Assembly (NCBI RefSeq): GCF_003967275.1
Contig: NZ_AP018721.1
Coordinates: 1,240,001-1,304,000 of the forward strand
Direction of reading: 5' to 3'
Origin: Sulfuritortus calidifontis
GTDB taxonomy: Bacteria > Pseudomonadota > Gammaproteobacteria > Burkholderiales > Thiobacillaceae
Length of the DNA stretch: 64,000 nt
In this document: positions 35,219-45,073 of the stretch, in pieces
Layout of the letters: every line of letters starts with the position of its first letter
Position numbering within the stretch: position 1 is the first letter of the stretch
Notes under the pieces: generated by a model
Database searches by the model: none
What the model saw: the letters and a program-made list of their open reading frames with translations, nothing else
Told to the model about the DNA's origin: nothing
Position numbers and translations under genes: made by a program

Positions 35219-36328
35219 ATGCGCGTCGAGATCAAGGCCCCCGAACTCTCCGAATCGGTGCAGACCGGCACGCTCCTGGCCTGGCGCAAACAGGCCGGCG
35301 AGGCGGTCAGGCGCGACGAGACCATCGCCGACCTGGAGACCGACAAGGTGATCCTGGAGATCAGCGCCCCGGCCTCGGGCGTGCTGGCCGAGTTGCGCGT
35401 GGCGGAGGAGGCCGAGGTCCGGGCCGGCCAGGTCTTGGCCATCCTGGAGACCGACGAGGCGGTGGCCAGCCCCGGGCCGGTAGCCACGCCGAGCGAAGCC
35501 GCCCCGATTGCGCCGCCCCCGGCACCCGAGCCAGAACCGGCGGCACCGGCGCCTGCCAGCGCCGAGCCCGCCGTCCAGCCTGCCCGGCCGCCGGAGTGTC
35601 CGCCCTGTCCACCCTGTACCACCGGCGAGCGGGCCGAGCGCCGCGTGCCCATGAGCCGGTTGCGCCAGCGCATCGCCGAGCGGCTGAAACAGGCCCAGCA
35701 GACCGCCGCCCTGCTCACCACCTTCAACGAGATCAACATGCAGCCGGTGCAGGAGCTGCGCGGCCGCTACAAGGCGCGCTTCGAGCAGGAGCGCGGCGTC
35801 AAGCTCGGCCTGATGTCCTTCTTCGTCAAGGCCACCTGCCAGGCGCTCAAGCAGTTCCCGGCGCTGAACGCCTATGTCGATGGCCATGAGATCGTGCATC
35901 ACGATTACTACGACATCGGCGTGGCGGTCAGTTCCGAGCGCGGCCTGGTGGTGCCGGTGCTGCGCGATGCCGACCGCATGAGCTTTGCCGAGATCGAGCA
36001 GGCCATCGCCGATTTCGCCCGGCGCGCCAACAGCCTGGAACTCGCCCTGGAAGAGCTGGAGGGCGGCACCTTCACCATCTCCAACGGCGGTGTGTTCGGC
36101 TCGCTCCTGTCCACCCCCATCGTCAACCCGCCGCAGTCCGGCGTGCTCGGCCTGCACCGAATCCAGGACCGGCCCGTCGCCGAGAACGGCCAGGTGGTGA
36201 TCCGGCCCATGATGTACGTGGCGCTGACCTACGACCACCGCATCGTCGACGGCCGCGAGGCGGTGAGCTTTCTGAAAGCGATCAAGGACGATCTGGAAGA
36301 CCCGGCCCGGCTGCTGCTGGAGCTTTAG
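35219..36328 (+). CDS. Dihydrolipoamide acyltransferase (succinyltransferase-like E2) lacking the subunit-binding domain
   Basis: A 369-residue E2 protein. The lipoyl domain has [10 protein letters not shown] with lipoylated lysine 43. A proline/alanine-rich linker (about 80-140) contains an unusual [10 protein letters not shown] segment. The catalytic domain shows [17 protein letters not shown], with the active-site histidine, and [20 protein letters not shown], best matching 2-oxoglutarate-type E2 (SucB/OdhB). The peripheral subunit-binding domain that normally docks E3 is not seen, and the protein is about 35-40 residues shorter than usual. No E1 or E3 gene is nearby. ATG 35219 has AGGG upstream; TATAAT at 35182-35187 is a possible -10. 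Confidence 0.85.
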   Translation: MRVEIKAPELSESVQTGTLLAWRKQAGEAVRRDETIADLETDKVILEISAPASGVLAELRVAEEAEVRAGQVLAILETDEAVASPGPVATPSEAAPIAPPPAPEPEPAAPAPASAEPAVQPARPPECPPCPPCTTGERAERRVPMSRLRQRIAERLKQAQQTAALLTTFNEINMQPVQELRGRYKARFEQERGVKLGLMSFFVKATCQALKQFPALNAYVDGHEIVHHDYYDIGVAVSSERGLVVPVLRDADRMSFAEIEQAIADFARRANSLELALEELEGGTFTISNGGVFGSLLSTPIVNPPQSGVLGLHRIQDRPVAENGQVVIRPMMYVALTYDHRIVDGREAVSFLKAIKDDLEDPARLLLEL

Positions 36329-36346
36329 AGCCTGTCTCTTAGGGTT

Positions 36347-36436
36347 CGTCGCTCCCGCGAAAGCGGGAGCCCGGATTTGAATCGAACTGGATACCCGCTT
36401 TGGCTGCGCCGAAACTTCGTTTTCGCGGGTATGACG
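36347..36436. repeat. Intergenic palindromic repeat
   Basis: GCTCCCGC/GCGGGAGC forms an 8-bp hairpin (36351-36370). The outer ends form an inverse CGTC/GACG pair with the distal CGCGGGTATGACG. It belongs to the same dispersed 'CGTC-CCCGCGAAAGCGGG' type as part of 2231-2337. It lies between convergent genes. Confidence 0.65.
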
Positions 36437-36440
36437 AAGG

Positions 36441-37160
36441 TTAATGCGCAGCCAGTAGCACTCGGATCGCCCGGATCAGCGCGGTTGCCCTCTCCGTGTC
36501 GCCATGCACGCACAGCGTCTGGCCGGACAGCCGGACGCTGCCGCCATCCACGGTTTCCATCTCGCCGCTGAGCAGCCAACGTTGCAGGCGCGCCGTCACC
36601 CACGCCGGATCGTGCAGCACCGCTCCCGCCCGATCACGCGGCACCAGCTGGCCGTCCGCCAGATAGGCGCGGTCGGCGAACAGCTCCTCCCAGGCCTCGA
36701 TCCCGGCCTGCCGGGCGAGGCGGGCGACCCGCCCGCCGCTGCGGCTGTAGATTCGCACGCCCGGGAACTGCCGGCGCACCGTCTCGACATAGGCCTGGGC
36801 CAGTTCCGGCTCGGCTTCGCTCGCATGGTAGAGCGCCCCGTGTAGCTTGATGTGGTGCAGCCGGATGTTTTGGCGCGCCGCCAATTCCGCCAGGGAGCCG
36901 GCCTGCTCGAGCACCCAGCCTGCGAGTTGCTCGGGGCTGGGCTGTATCGCCGCACGGCCGAAATCCGCGCGGCTTGCCGGGCCGGGGTGGGCGCCGAGCC
37001 TAACCCCGAATTCGCCGGCCAGGCGCACGCAGCGCGCCATGCTGGCCATGTCGCCGGCATGGCCGCCACAGGCGACATTGGCCGAGCTGATCCGGCGCAT
37101 CAGGGCGCGGGTGCGGTTCGGGTGTTCGCCTTCACCGAGGTCGCAGTTCAGGTCCAGCAT
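36441..37160 (-). CDS. pxpA: 5-oxoprolinase subunit A (LamB/YcsF)
   Basis: A 239-residue protein of the LamB/YcsF family: MLDLNCDLGEGEHPNRTRALMRRISSANVACGGHAGD, GVRLGAHPGPASRADFGR and RLHHIKLHGALYH. With PxpB and PxpC it hydrolyses 5-oxoproline to glutamate using ATP. The usual signature GGYGRRxL is reduced to RADFGRAAI. The ATG at 37160 lies inside the 3' end of pxpC (13-nt overlap). Gene order on the strand is pxpB-pxpC-pxpA. Confidence 0.92.
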   Translation of the reverse strand: MLDLNCDLGEGEHPNRTRALMRRISSANVACGGHAGDMASMARCVRLAGEFGVRLGAHPGPASRADFGRAAIQPSPEQLAGWVLEQAGSLAELAARQNIRLHHIKLHGALYHASEAEPELAQAYVETVRRQFPGVRIYSRSGGRVARLARQAGIEAWEELFADRAYLADGQLVPRDRAGAVLHDPAWVTARLQRWLLSGEMETVDGGSVRLSGQTLCVHGDTERATALIRAIRVLLAAH

Positions 37161-37996
37161 CCGGGCATCCTCGTGAAGCGCACGCTCTGGCCCGGCCGGG
37201 TCTGAACCAGGCGATCCAGGTCGGCCGGGTCGATCAGGGCGATCTTGGCATAGCCGCCCACGGTCGGGCCGTCGTAGAGCGTGATCACCGGCTGACCGTT
37301 GGGCGGCACCTGGATCGAGCCGACGCGCACCGGCTCGCTCACCAGCTCGCCGGCCGGTGGCGCAATGGCCGCACCGACCAGGCGGTAGCCGGTGCGGTCG
37401 CTGCGGGCGGAAATCCGCCAGGCCTGGCCGAACAGCCCGCGCTGGGCCGCCGCATCGAACTGCGCCCATTGCGGACCGGGCCAGAGGCGCAACGAATCGG
37501 GGATGTCGAACTCGTCTTCCAGGGGGATGGGATGGCGGCATTTCACCCCGGGCGGCAGGGTGGCGGCCGGATTGCCCAGCCAGACGATGCGATCACCCTT
37601 GGCCAGGGCCGTGCCGATGCCGGCCCGGGCGCAAACGCTGGCGCTGCCGAGAAACCGCTCGGCGGCGACGCCGCCGGGCAGCGCCAGGTAATGCCAGACG
37701 CCGGCCAGGTTGGCCGGGAACTCGATGATCTCGCCAGGCTGCGCGGTCCACGCCAAGGCACCCCAGGCCCCGCTGGTGGCCACCGTCGTCTCGTTTAGCG
37801 CACGCAGGCGTGCCCCCTGCAGGCATTCCAGCACCGGGCAGTCGAGGGCGTTGTGCAAGAGGCGGTTGGCGTTTTGCCAGGCGGCGCGATCCATGGCCCC
37901 GCCAGGCGGGATGCCGAAGCGGCGCCAGCCGGGGCGGCCGCCATCCTGGACCGTGGTCAGCAGGCCGGGCGAGAGGACTTCCAGCCCCTCCATCAT
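37148..37996 (-). CDS. pxpC: 5-oxoprolinase subunit C (biotin-dependent carboxyltransferase-like)
   Basis: A 282-residue KipA/AHS2-type protein: GLEVLSPGLLTTVQDGGRPGWRRFGIPPGGAMDRAAWQNANRLL and the C-terminal PPNGQPVITLYDGPTVGGYAKIALIDPADL. Subunit C phosphorylates or hydrolyses the 5-oxoproline intermediate together with subunit B. ATGATG at its start overlaps the pxpB stop. Length is somewhat short but both conserved ends are present. Confidence 0.92.
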   Translation of the reverse strand: MMEGLEVLSPGLLTTVQDGGRPGWRRFGIPPGGAMDRAAWQNANRLLHNALDCPVLECLQGARLRALNETTVATSGAWGALAWTAQPGEIIEFPANLAGVWHYLALPGGVAAERFLGSASVCARAGIGTALAKGDRIVWLGNPAATLPPGVKCRHPIPLEDEFDIPDSLRLWPGPQWAQFDAAAQRGLFGQAWRISARSDRTGYRLVGAAIAPPAGELVSEPVRVGSIQVPPNGQPVITLYDGPTVGGYAKIALIDPADLDRLVQTRPGQSVRFTRMPGCWT

Positions 37997-38670
37997 TTGC
38001 CACCTCGCTTGGGCACGAAGCGCACCCGATCGCCCATTTGCAGCCAGCACATCTCGGCCTCGCGGCCTGGCCGGACGCGCGCCGGGTCGAACAGGGGAAT
38101 CTCGGTGCGGCCGATCAGGTTCCAGCCGCCCGGGCTGGGGATGGAATAGATGCCGGTATGCGCGCCGCCGATGGCGACGCTGCCGGCGGCCACCCTGGGC
38201 CGGGGCGTATCCAGCCTGGGCGTGTGCAGGCGCGGGTCGAGGCCGTCCAGATAGGGAAAGCCCGGGGCGAAACCGATCAGGGCGACGCGATAGATCGTCT
38301 CGGCATGCAGCTCGGCCACCGCGCGCGTCGACAAACCGGCGTGCTCGGCCACCCGGGGCAGGTCGGGCCCGTCGTAGACCACGGGAATCTCCCGGATCGG
38401 ACCGGGCGCGGCCGCTTGCCCGAGCCGTTTGCGCAGTCGGACCAGCAGGGCCTTGAGTTCAGGGGAATCGGCGGCCGTGGTGCCGGCGGCGAATTCCAGC
38501 AGCACGCTGGTATAGCCCGGCACGTATTCGAGCAGATGGGCCGGAGGCTCTGCCTCCAGCGCCTGGCTGATCGCCCGGGCCGCCTGCCAGGCCGCCTCGC
38601 CCGGTTGCTCGGCGAAGCGCAGCAACCAGGCGTCGGGGCCGTAAGCGGTGAGCGTCAGCCGTGCGGCCAT
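37993..38670 (-). CDS. pxpB: 5-oxoprolinase subunit B
   Basis: A 225-residue KipI/AHS1-type protein. Conserved parts are LLEYVPGYTSVLLEF, IPVVYDGPDLPRVAEHAGLS, YRVALIGFAPGFPYLDGLD and VAAGSVAIGGAHTGIYSIPSPGGWNLIGRTEIPLFDP. First gene of the pxpBCA operon; all three overlap or abut, so the subunits are made in equal amounts. dapD lies 10 nt upstream on the same strand. Confidence 0.94.
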   Translation of the reverse strand: MAARLTLTAYGPDAWLLRFAEQPGEAAWQAARAISQALEAEPPAHLLEYVPGYTSVLLEFAAGTTAADSPELKALLVRLRKRLGQAAAPGPIREIPVVYDGPDLPRVAEHAGLSTRAVAELHAETIYRVALIGFAPGFPYLDGLDPRLHTPRLDTPRPRVAAGSVAIGGAHTGIYSIPSPGGWNLIGRTEIPLFDPARVRPGREAEMCWLQMGDRVRFVPKRGGK

Positions 38671-38680
38671 GCGACGGCGG

Positions 38681-39520
<840 letters not shown>

Positions 39521-39562
39521 GGTTTTTCCTTCAGTGGGTTAGGCGGGATTCTGAAAGTTGGA

Positions 39563-40756
39563 TCAGGATTGGGATGAAACGAAATCGACGATGCGTTGCG
39601 CGGCCTCCTGACACTGGGCCAGGGTATCGACCAGGGCGATGCGCACGAAGCCTCGGCCCGGGTTGACTCCCCTGGCCTCGCGCGCGAGGTAGGCGCCGGG
39701 CAGCACGGTGACATGCTGCTGCCGGTACAGCTCGCGGGCGAAGCCGGTATCGTCGCCACCGGGTACCCGGGCCCAGAGGTAGAAGGCGGCGTCCGGCGCC
39801 TCGAATTCCAGCACGCCCTTCAGCATGGGCATGACCGCATCGAATTTCTCGCGGTACTGCCGGCGGTTGTCGACGACATGGGCCTCGTCGGCCCAGGCGG
39901 CGCTTGATGCGGCCTGCACCGCCGGGTTCATGGCGCTGCCATGGTAGGTGCGGTAGAGCAGAAACTGCCGGATCACCTCGGCGTCGCCGGCGACGAAGCC
40001 GGAGCGCAGGCCGGGCACGTTGGAGCGCTTGGACAGGCTGTTGAACACCACCAGCCGGGAAAAATCGCGGCCGAGTTCTTTGGCGGCGGTGAGGGCGCCG
40101 AGCGGCGGGGCCCCCTCGTCGAAATAGATTTCGGAATAGCATTCGTCGGCGGCGATGACGAAGTCGTACTCGTCGGCCAGGACGAACAGTTCACTCCAGT
40201 CGTCCAGCGTCATCACCTTGCCGGTCGGGTTGCCGGGCGAGCAGACGTAGACCATCTGCACCGTCTCCCACATATCCTCCGGCACCAGGGAGAAATCCAT
40301 GCGGAAGCCGTTCTCGGGCAGGGTGTTGAGGAAGTAGGGCTTGGCCCCGGCCAGGATCGCCGCGCCTTCGTAGATCTGGTAGAAGGGGTTGGGGCTCAAG
40401 ATGCGCTTGACGTGGCGGGTCTGGTCGATCACCGCCTGGGCGAAGGCGAACAGGGCCTCGCGGCTGCCGTTGACCGGCAGCACCTGGCTCGCCGGGTCGA
40501 GCTCGACGCCATAGCGGCGCTGGGCCCAGCCGGCGATGGCCTCACGCAGGGTGTCCGAACCCTGGGTCACCGGGTAGTGGGCCAGGCCGCCCAGGGCCTC
40601 GGTCAGGGCCTGTTTGATGAAGGCCGGGGTGGGGTGCTTGGGTTCGCCGATCGACAGATTGATCGCCGACAGCCCGGCCTCGGGCGTGACGCCGGCGAGC
40701 AATTCGCGCAATTTCTGGAACGGATAGGGCTGAAGCTGCTGGAGGCGGGGATTCAC
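39563..40756 (-). CDS. dapC: N-succinyldiaminopimelate aminotransferase
   Basis: A 397-residue class I aminotransferase acting one step after DapD. It contains AINLSIGEPKHPTPAFIKQAL, VCSPGNPTGKVMTLDDW and FNSLSKRSNVPGLRSGF with the PLP lysine. The N-terminus NPRLQQLQPYPFQKLRELL is typical of betaproteobacterial DapC, and the dapC-dapD pairing confirms the role. ATG 40756 diverges from the EamA gene 38 bp away. Confidence 0.95.
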   Translation of the reverse strand: MNPRLQQLQPYPFQKLRELLAGVTPEAGLSAINLSIGEPKHPTPAFIKQALTEALGGLAHYPVTQGSDTLREAIAGWAQRRYGVELDPASQVLPVNGSREALFAFAQAVIDQTRHVKRILSPNPFYQIYEGAAILAGAKPYFLNTLPENGFRMDFSLVPEDMWETVQMVYVCSPGNPTGKVMTLDDWSELFVLADEYDFVIAADECYSEIYFDEGAPPLGALTAAKELGRDFSRLVVFNSLSKRSNVPGLRSGFVAGDAEVIRQFLLYRTYHGSAMNPAVQAASSAAWADEAHVVDNRRQYREKFDAVMPMLKGVLEFEAPDAAFYLWARVPGGDDTGFARELYRQQHVTVLPGAYLAREARGVNPGRGFVRIALVDTLAQCQEAAQRIVDFVSSQS

Positions 40757-40794
40757 GGGTTCGCTCGATGGCTCTCGATGAAGGCCGGTATTAT

Positions 40795-41679
40795 ATGCCG
40801 ATGCGCAAGCAAAACCTCCTGCCGCCCCTCGGCCTGCTTACCGCCGCCACGGTCTGGGGCATCGTCTGGTATCCCTACCGCCTGCTGGAGGAGGCCGGCA
40901 TCTCCGGCAGCCTGGCCTCGCTCATCACCTATCTCATCGCCCTGGTGCCGGTGTTGCTCCTCTGCGGCCGCGATTTCCTGCGCCAGCGGGAGCAGCGCGG
41001 CTGGCTGGTCCTGGTCGCCCTGGCCACCGGCTGGACCAACCTGGCCTATGTGCTGGCCGTCATCCACGGCGAGGTCATGCGGGTGCTGCTGCTGTTCTAC
41101 CTGGCCCCGCTCTGGACGGTGTTCTTCGCCCGGCTGATCCTGGGCGAACGGGTAAATCAATTTGGTTATCTGGTCATGGGCCTGTCCCTGGCCGGGGCCT
41201 ACGTCATGCTCGCCCGCAACGGCGGCCTGCCGTTGCCGACCAATTTCGCCGAGTGGATGGGCCTGTCGGCCGGCGTCGCCTTCGCCCTGGCCAATGTGCT
41301 GTCGCGCAAGATGCGCGAGGTGGCCACCGGCGTGCGCAGCCTCTGGGTTTTCCTCGGCGTGGTCGGCATCGCCGCCTTCCCGGTCGGCTTCGAGGGCGGG
41401 GCGCTCACAGCCGTGGCCGGGCTCGATTCCGCCCACTGGCTGATCCTGATCGGGGTCGGCCTCCTGCTGGTGCTGGCCACCTTCGCCGTGCAATACGGCC
41501 TGGCCCACACCCCGGCCAGTCAGGCCATCGTCATCCTGCTCAGCGAACTGGTCATCGCCGCCATCGCCAGTCGCTTATTGGCGCATGAAGTGATGGACGC
41601 GCGCGAATGGCTGGGCGGCGCCCTGATCGTGGCGGCCAGCCTGTTCTCGGGCCGGATTCATCAAGAGACGAAAACATAG
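40795..41679 (+). CDS. EamA/DMT family transporter
   Basis: A 294-residue inner-membrane protein with about ten hydrophobic segments in two EamA repeats. The first has GLLTAATVWGIVWYPYRLLEEAGI and the second GLSAGVAFALANVLSRKM. The end of repeat two (VIAAIASRLLAHEVMDAREWLGGALIVAASLFS) is typical. DMT transporters export metabolites or amino acids; the substrate is not predictable. ATG 40795 and 40801 are both possible starts. Confidence 0.88.
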   Translation: MPMRKQNLLPPLGLLTAATVWGIVWYPYRLLEEAGISGSLASLITYLIALVPVLLLCGRDFLRQREQRGWLVLVALATGWTNLAYVLAVIHGEVMRVLLLFYLAPLWTVFFARLILGERVNQFGYLVMGLSLAGAYVMLARNGGLPLPTNFAEWMGLSAGVAFALANVLSRKMREVATGVRSLWVFLGVVGIAAFPVGFEGGALTAVAGLDSAHWLILIGVGLLLVLATFAVQYGLAHTPASQAIVILLSELVIAAIASRLLAHEVMDAREWLGGALIVAASLFSGRIHQETKT

Positions 41680-41685
41680 TCTGCG

Positions 41686-41756
41686 CCCTCCCCATTTAGG
41701 GGGAGGGCCGGGGTGGGGATTTTCCCCCTCCCAGCCTCCCCCACAGGTGGGGGAGG
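41686..41756. repeat. Pair of C/G-tract hairpins
   Basis: Two hairpins stand in the gap after the transporter gene: CCCTCCCC/GGGGAGGG (41686-41707) and a perfect 9-bp CCTCCCCCA/TGGGGGAGG (41735-41756). Their sequences are related to each other and resemble dispersed C-rich repeats of betaproteobacterial genomes. They may stop transcription ahead of the VOC gene. Confidence 0.6.
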
Positions 41757-41774
41757 GATGTTTGGGAAATTGGA

Positions 41775-42149
41775 ATGATCAAACTTACCTCGCTGCTGCA
41801 TGTCTCGCTCCTGGTCGCCGACCTGGCGCGTGCCCGCGCCTTCTACGAGGGCGTGCTCGGCCTCGCGCCCAGCCCGACGCGGCCCGAAATGGGGTTCGAC
41901 GGCGTCTGGTACGATATCGGCGCGGCCCAGATTCACCTGATCTGCCTGCCCAATCCCGACCCGGTCGAGGGCCGGCCGGCGCATGGCGGCCGCGACCGGC
42001 ATACCGCCCTGGCGGTGGAAGGCTGGGAAGCATTGAAGACCAAGCTCGATGCCGAGGGTATCGCCTACAGCCTCAGCCGCTCGGGTCGGCGGGCGCTGTT
42101 TGTGCGCGACCCGGACGGCAATGCCCTGGAACTGGTGGAAGCCATCTGA
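41775..42149 (+). CDS. VOC family (glyoxalase/bleomycin-resistance-like) protein
   Basis: A 124-residue protein with two beta-alpha-beta-beta-beta modules: LTSLLHVSLLVADLARARAFYEGVLGL and the C-terminal RRALFVRDPDGNALELVEAI. Metal-ligand positions are partly recognisable: H9 (LLHVSLL), H75-type (DRHTALAV) and the final glutamate (ELVE). Members include dioxygenases, isomerases and resistance proteins; specific function is unknown. The next gene starts 20 nt later. Confidence 0.88.
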   Translation: MIKLTSLLHVSLLVADLARARAFYEGVLGLAPSPTRPEMGFDGVWYDIGAAQIHLICLPNPDPVEGRPAHGGRDRHTALAVEGWEALKTKLDAEGIAYSLSRSGRRALFVRDPDGNALELVEAI

Positions 42150-42168
42150 AAACCGGGAGGAGAAGCCC

Positions 42169-43251
42169 ATGCCAAGCATCGAACGCCTTGCCCGCCTGAA
42201 CCGAACCATCGGCTGGAGTGTTTTTCTACTGAGCGCATGCCTGAGCGGCTCGGTCCACGCGCGCGGCGAGTGGATCGACGTGCATGTGCATCCGATCGCG
42301 GGCAAGGGCGCCACGCCGGAGGCCGTGGATCAGGCCGCCCAGACCCTGCTGCAGATCATGGACAGCCACAACATCCAGCAGGCGGTCATCATGCCGCTGC
42401 CCAACCCCACGCCGGCGGCGACCGCGCTCAACGAACACGTCGCCAGCATCGGAGCGAAACATGCCCCGCGCCTGGCCTTCATGGCCACGGGCACGCTGAA
42501 CCTGCTGCTGGACAAGACCAGCCGTCTGGAGGTGGTCCCGGACGAAATCCGGCAAAAGTTCGAGGCCGTGGCCGAGGCCCAGCTTGCCCGGGGCGCCATC
42601 GGCTTCGGCGAGATCGCGGCGCTGCATGTCTCGCACACCGCGACCCATCATTTCATCCAGACCCCGCCGGATCACCCCCTCATGCTGCTGCTGGCGGACA
42701 TCGCCGCGCGCCATGGCGTGCCGATCGATTTGCACTGCGACCCCGTGGCCGAGGACATGGCCACCCCGGCCAAGCTCATTTCGCCGCGCAACCCGCCGCA
42801 GCTCAAGGGCAACCTGGCGGCCATGGAGCGCCTGCTCGCCCACAACCGCAAGGCGGTCATCGTCTGGGCGCACATCGGCTCGCATCCGACCGACGCCTTG
42901 TCGCCCAAGCTCACGGGCGAACTGCTCGAACGCCATCCGAATCTGTATTTCAGCATTCGCCCGTTCGGGGGCAATGATGCCACCGATCTGGTCAGCTCGC
43001 GCGGCGGCGTCAACAGTGACTGGCTCGCGTTGCTGCGCGCCTACCCGGACCGCTTCGTCATTGGCACCGACAGCTTCATCGTGGCCCACGATTTCGCCGG
43101 CAACGATGCGGCAAGGACACTCTCGATGGGGGCGAGCAAGAACCGGGACGGCGTCTTCAAGCTGCTGCTCGCCTTGCCCGACGACCTGGCGCGCCAGATC
43201 GGCTATGAAAACGCCATCCGGATTTACAAATTGAAGCCCGTCACGCGCTGA
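42169..43251 (+). CDS. Exported amidohydrolase-like protein
   Basis: A 360-residue protein with an N-terminal signal sequence (TIGWSVFLLSACLSGSVHA). The mature part is a TIM-barrel amidohydrolase: metal motif WIDVHVHPIAGKG, IDLHCDP, VIVWAHIGSHPTD and FVIGTDSFIV with the late aspartate. It resembles amidohydrolase_2 (ACMSD-like) proteins. GGGAGGAG precedes ATG 42169. The cysteine in LSACLS could make a lipoprotein. Substrate unknown. Confidence 0.82.
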   Translation: MPSIERLARLNRTIGWSVFLLSACLSGSVHARGEWIDVHVHPIAGKGATPEAVDQAAQTLLQIMDSHNIQQAVIMPLPNPTPAATALNEHVASIGAKHAPRLAFMATGTLNLLLDKTSRLEVVPDEIRQKFEAVAEAQLARGAIGFGEIAALHVSHTATHHFIQTPPDHPLMLLLADIAARHGVPIDLHCDPVAEDMATPAKLISPRNPPQLKGNLAAMERLLAHNRKAVIVWAHIGSHPTDALSPKLTGELLERHPNLYFSIRPFGGNDATDLVSSRGGVNSDWLALLRAYPDRFVIGTDSFIVAHDFAGNDAARTLSMGASKNRDGVFKLLLALPDDLARQIGYENAIRIYKLKPVTR

Positions 43252-43265
43252 ACCTGGGTTTCCGC

Positions 43266-43781
43266 TCAATAGCCCGGCCGCCGGGCGTGCACCTCCCGCC
43301 GGTGCTGGCGGAACACCCATTGCTGCCAGAATTCCTCCAGTTCGTGGCCCAGTTCGGCCAGACGCACGGTCACCCGACCATCGCCGCTGGCGGTGACGTG
43401 GGCCGGCAGGCGCACGGGCAGGGGCAGGCCGGGGTTGAGGTAGAGCGCGACCACCACGGTGTCGCCGACGGCAGGCAGCGTGCCCGCTTCCTGCCAGCTT
43501 ACGATCTCCGGCCCCAATTCCACATTCACCGAGGTCGGCAGGGAGCGGCTGCCCTGCAGGTTCTGGGCCAAGAGGTGCAGGATGAGGTCGACCTTGGCGT
43601 CCAGCCTTTGCAGATGGGCGTTGTCACCGTCCGATTCGTGGAGCGGGCTCAGATCCATCAGGTTGAAGGCGTGCATCAGGAGCTGAGCCCCCTTTCTCAG
43701 GGCGGCCAGGGTCTGCGGCTCCATGGCCTGTTTTTCCCAGGCGATGGGCAGGAAGGCTTCGACGCGCAGGGTGCTGTTCAT
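43266..43781 (-). CDS. PilZ-like domain protein
   Basis: A 171-residue cytoplasmic protein. The N-terminal part is helical (QRLDAKVDLILHLLAQNL) and the C-terminal part is a PilZ-like beta-barrel (SVNVELGPEIVSWQEAGTLPAVGDTVVVALYLNPGLPLPVRLPAHVTASGDGRVTVRLAELGHELEEFWQQWVFRQHRREVHARR). The canonical c-di-GMP RxxxR box is not clear before the barrel, so binding is uncertain. Its start overlaps the kinase stop (ATGA), which indicates an operon. Confidence 0.65.
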   Translation of the reverse strand: MNSTLRVEAFLPIAWEKQAMEPQTLAALRKGAQLLMHAFNLMDLSPLHESDGDNAHLQRLDAKVDLILHLLAQNLQGSRSLPTSVNVELGPEIVSWQEAGTLPAVGDTVVVALYLNPGLPLPVRLPAHVTASGDGRVTVRLAELGHELEEFWQQWVFRQHRREVHARRPGY

Positions 43782-45058
43782 GTTTTCGATTGTAGAGGAA
43801 ACAACGCCGTGCCATGCAGGGCGAGCCGGGCCGCCCCGAAGGCAGCCTCCTGTTCCTGCGCCGTCGCGACCTCGACCTGGAGCAGACGCTGGCGGATGCG
43901 GCGATAGGTCTCGTTGCGGGCGCCGCCGCCGGTGGAGACCACGCGGACCAGCGGCGTGGCGCCGAGTTCGGCCAGGCGGGCGTAGCCTTGGGCCTCGATT
44001 CGGGCCAGGCCTTCGAGCAGACCGTGCAGGAACTGGCGGTCGGCGGCCGGCCGCGGGCTCAGCCGGGGCGGCAGGGCCGGGTCGTTGACCGGGAAGCGCT
44101 CGCCCGATTGGGGCAGCGGATAGTAGTCGAGGCCGCTGTCGGCCTGGGGGTCGATCTCGCTCGAGAGCGCCGCGATCCGGACATCGTCGAAGAATTGGCG
44201 CAGGACGCCGCCGCCGGCATTGGAGGCGCCGCCGGCCAGCCAGAGCCGGCCGAACCAATGGCTGTAGACGCCGTAGCGGGCCGCCTCGACCCGCTTTTCC
44301 GACAACAATTTCAGGACCAGGGTGGTGCCGAGCGAGGTCACCGCCTCGCCCGGGCGGCGCACGCCAGCGGCGAGGAAGGCGGCGATGGAGTCGGTGGTGC
44401 CGGCGCGGATCAGGCAATCGCCGGCAAGGCCGAGCCGGTTGGCCTGGGCGTGCTCGATCGGGCCGATGTCGCTGCCGGGGGCGACGACTTGGGGCAGGCG
44501 AGCCAGCGGCACCAACTGCCCAATCCAGACAGGCCAGCGCTTTGCCGCGACATCGAAGCCCAGCTTCAAGGCGTTGTGATAGTCGGACAGGCCGGCCCGG
44601 CCGGAGAGCAGGGCGGTCAGCCAGTCGGCCTGGTTGAGGTAGCAGCGAATGGCGCCAAGATCGGGCCGGGCTTGCAGCCAGAGCACCTTGGCCAGGCCCG
44701 AGCTGGCGCTGGCGGCGCTGTGTTCTGGACCGGCGATGTCGGCGATGCGCTCGGCCTCGACCCTGGCGCGGGCATCGTGGTAGAGCAGGGGCGGATGCAG
44801 CGGATCGAGTTCAGAATCACAGGCCAGCACTGTGCCCGAGGTGCCGTCGAGGGCAATGCTGCCGATACGCTTGCGCACGCCTTGAGGCAACATGGCGATG
44901 ACCTCGAACAGGCTGTCGCGCCAGACCCTTGCCGCCTCTTGCTCGGCCAGATGGCCGAAGTCAATGCGCTCGGCCGCCTCGATCTCTTCGGTGGGGGCCA
45001 GGGCCATGGCCCGCACCCCGCCGGTGCCGAAGTCGAGGCCGAGGGCGTAGCGAACCAA
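43778..45058 (-). CDS. FGGY-family carbohydrate kinase
   Basis: A 426-residue sugar kinase. The N-terminal phosphate motif is YALGLDFGTGGVRAMAL, followed by IGSIALDGTSGTVLACD, and the adenosine motif VRVVSTGGGARNETYRRIRQRLL near the C-terminus. The short length and GTSGT/YHDARA pattern match the cyanobacterial/plant D-ribulose (xylulose-like) kinase group. A link to ribulose 5-phosphate supply is possible but not demonstrated. Upstream of the PilZ-like gene in the same operon. Confidence 0.85.
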   Translation of the reverse strand: MVRYALGLDFGTGGVRAMALAPTEEIEAAERIDFGHLAEQEAARVWRDSLFEVIAMLPQGVRKRIGSIALDGTSGTVLACDSELDPLHPPLLYHDARARVEAERIADIAGPEHSAASASSGLAKVLWLQARPDLGAIRCYLNQADWLTALLSGRAGLSDYHNALKLGFDVAAKRWPVWIGQLVPLARLPQVVAPGSDIGPIEHAQANRLGLAGDCLIRAGTTDSIAAFLAAGVRRPGEAVTSLGTTLVLKLLSEKRVEAARYGVYSHWFGRLWLAGGASNAGGGVLRQFFDDVRIAALSSEIDPQADSGLDYYPLPQSGERFPVNDPALPPRLSPRPAADRQFLHGLLEGLARIEAQGYARLAELGATPLVRVVSTGGGARNETYRRIRQRLLQVEVATAQEQEAAFGAARLALHGTALFPLQSKT

Positions 45059-45073
45059 TTTGAATTCAGTGAC

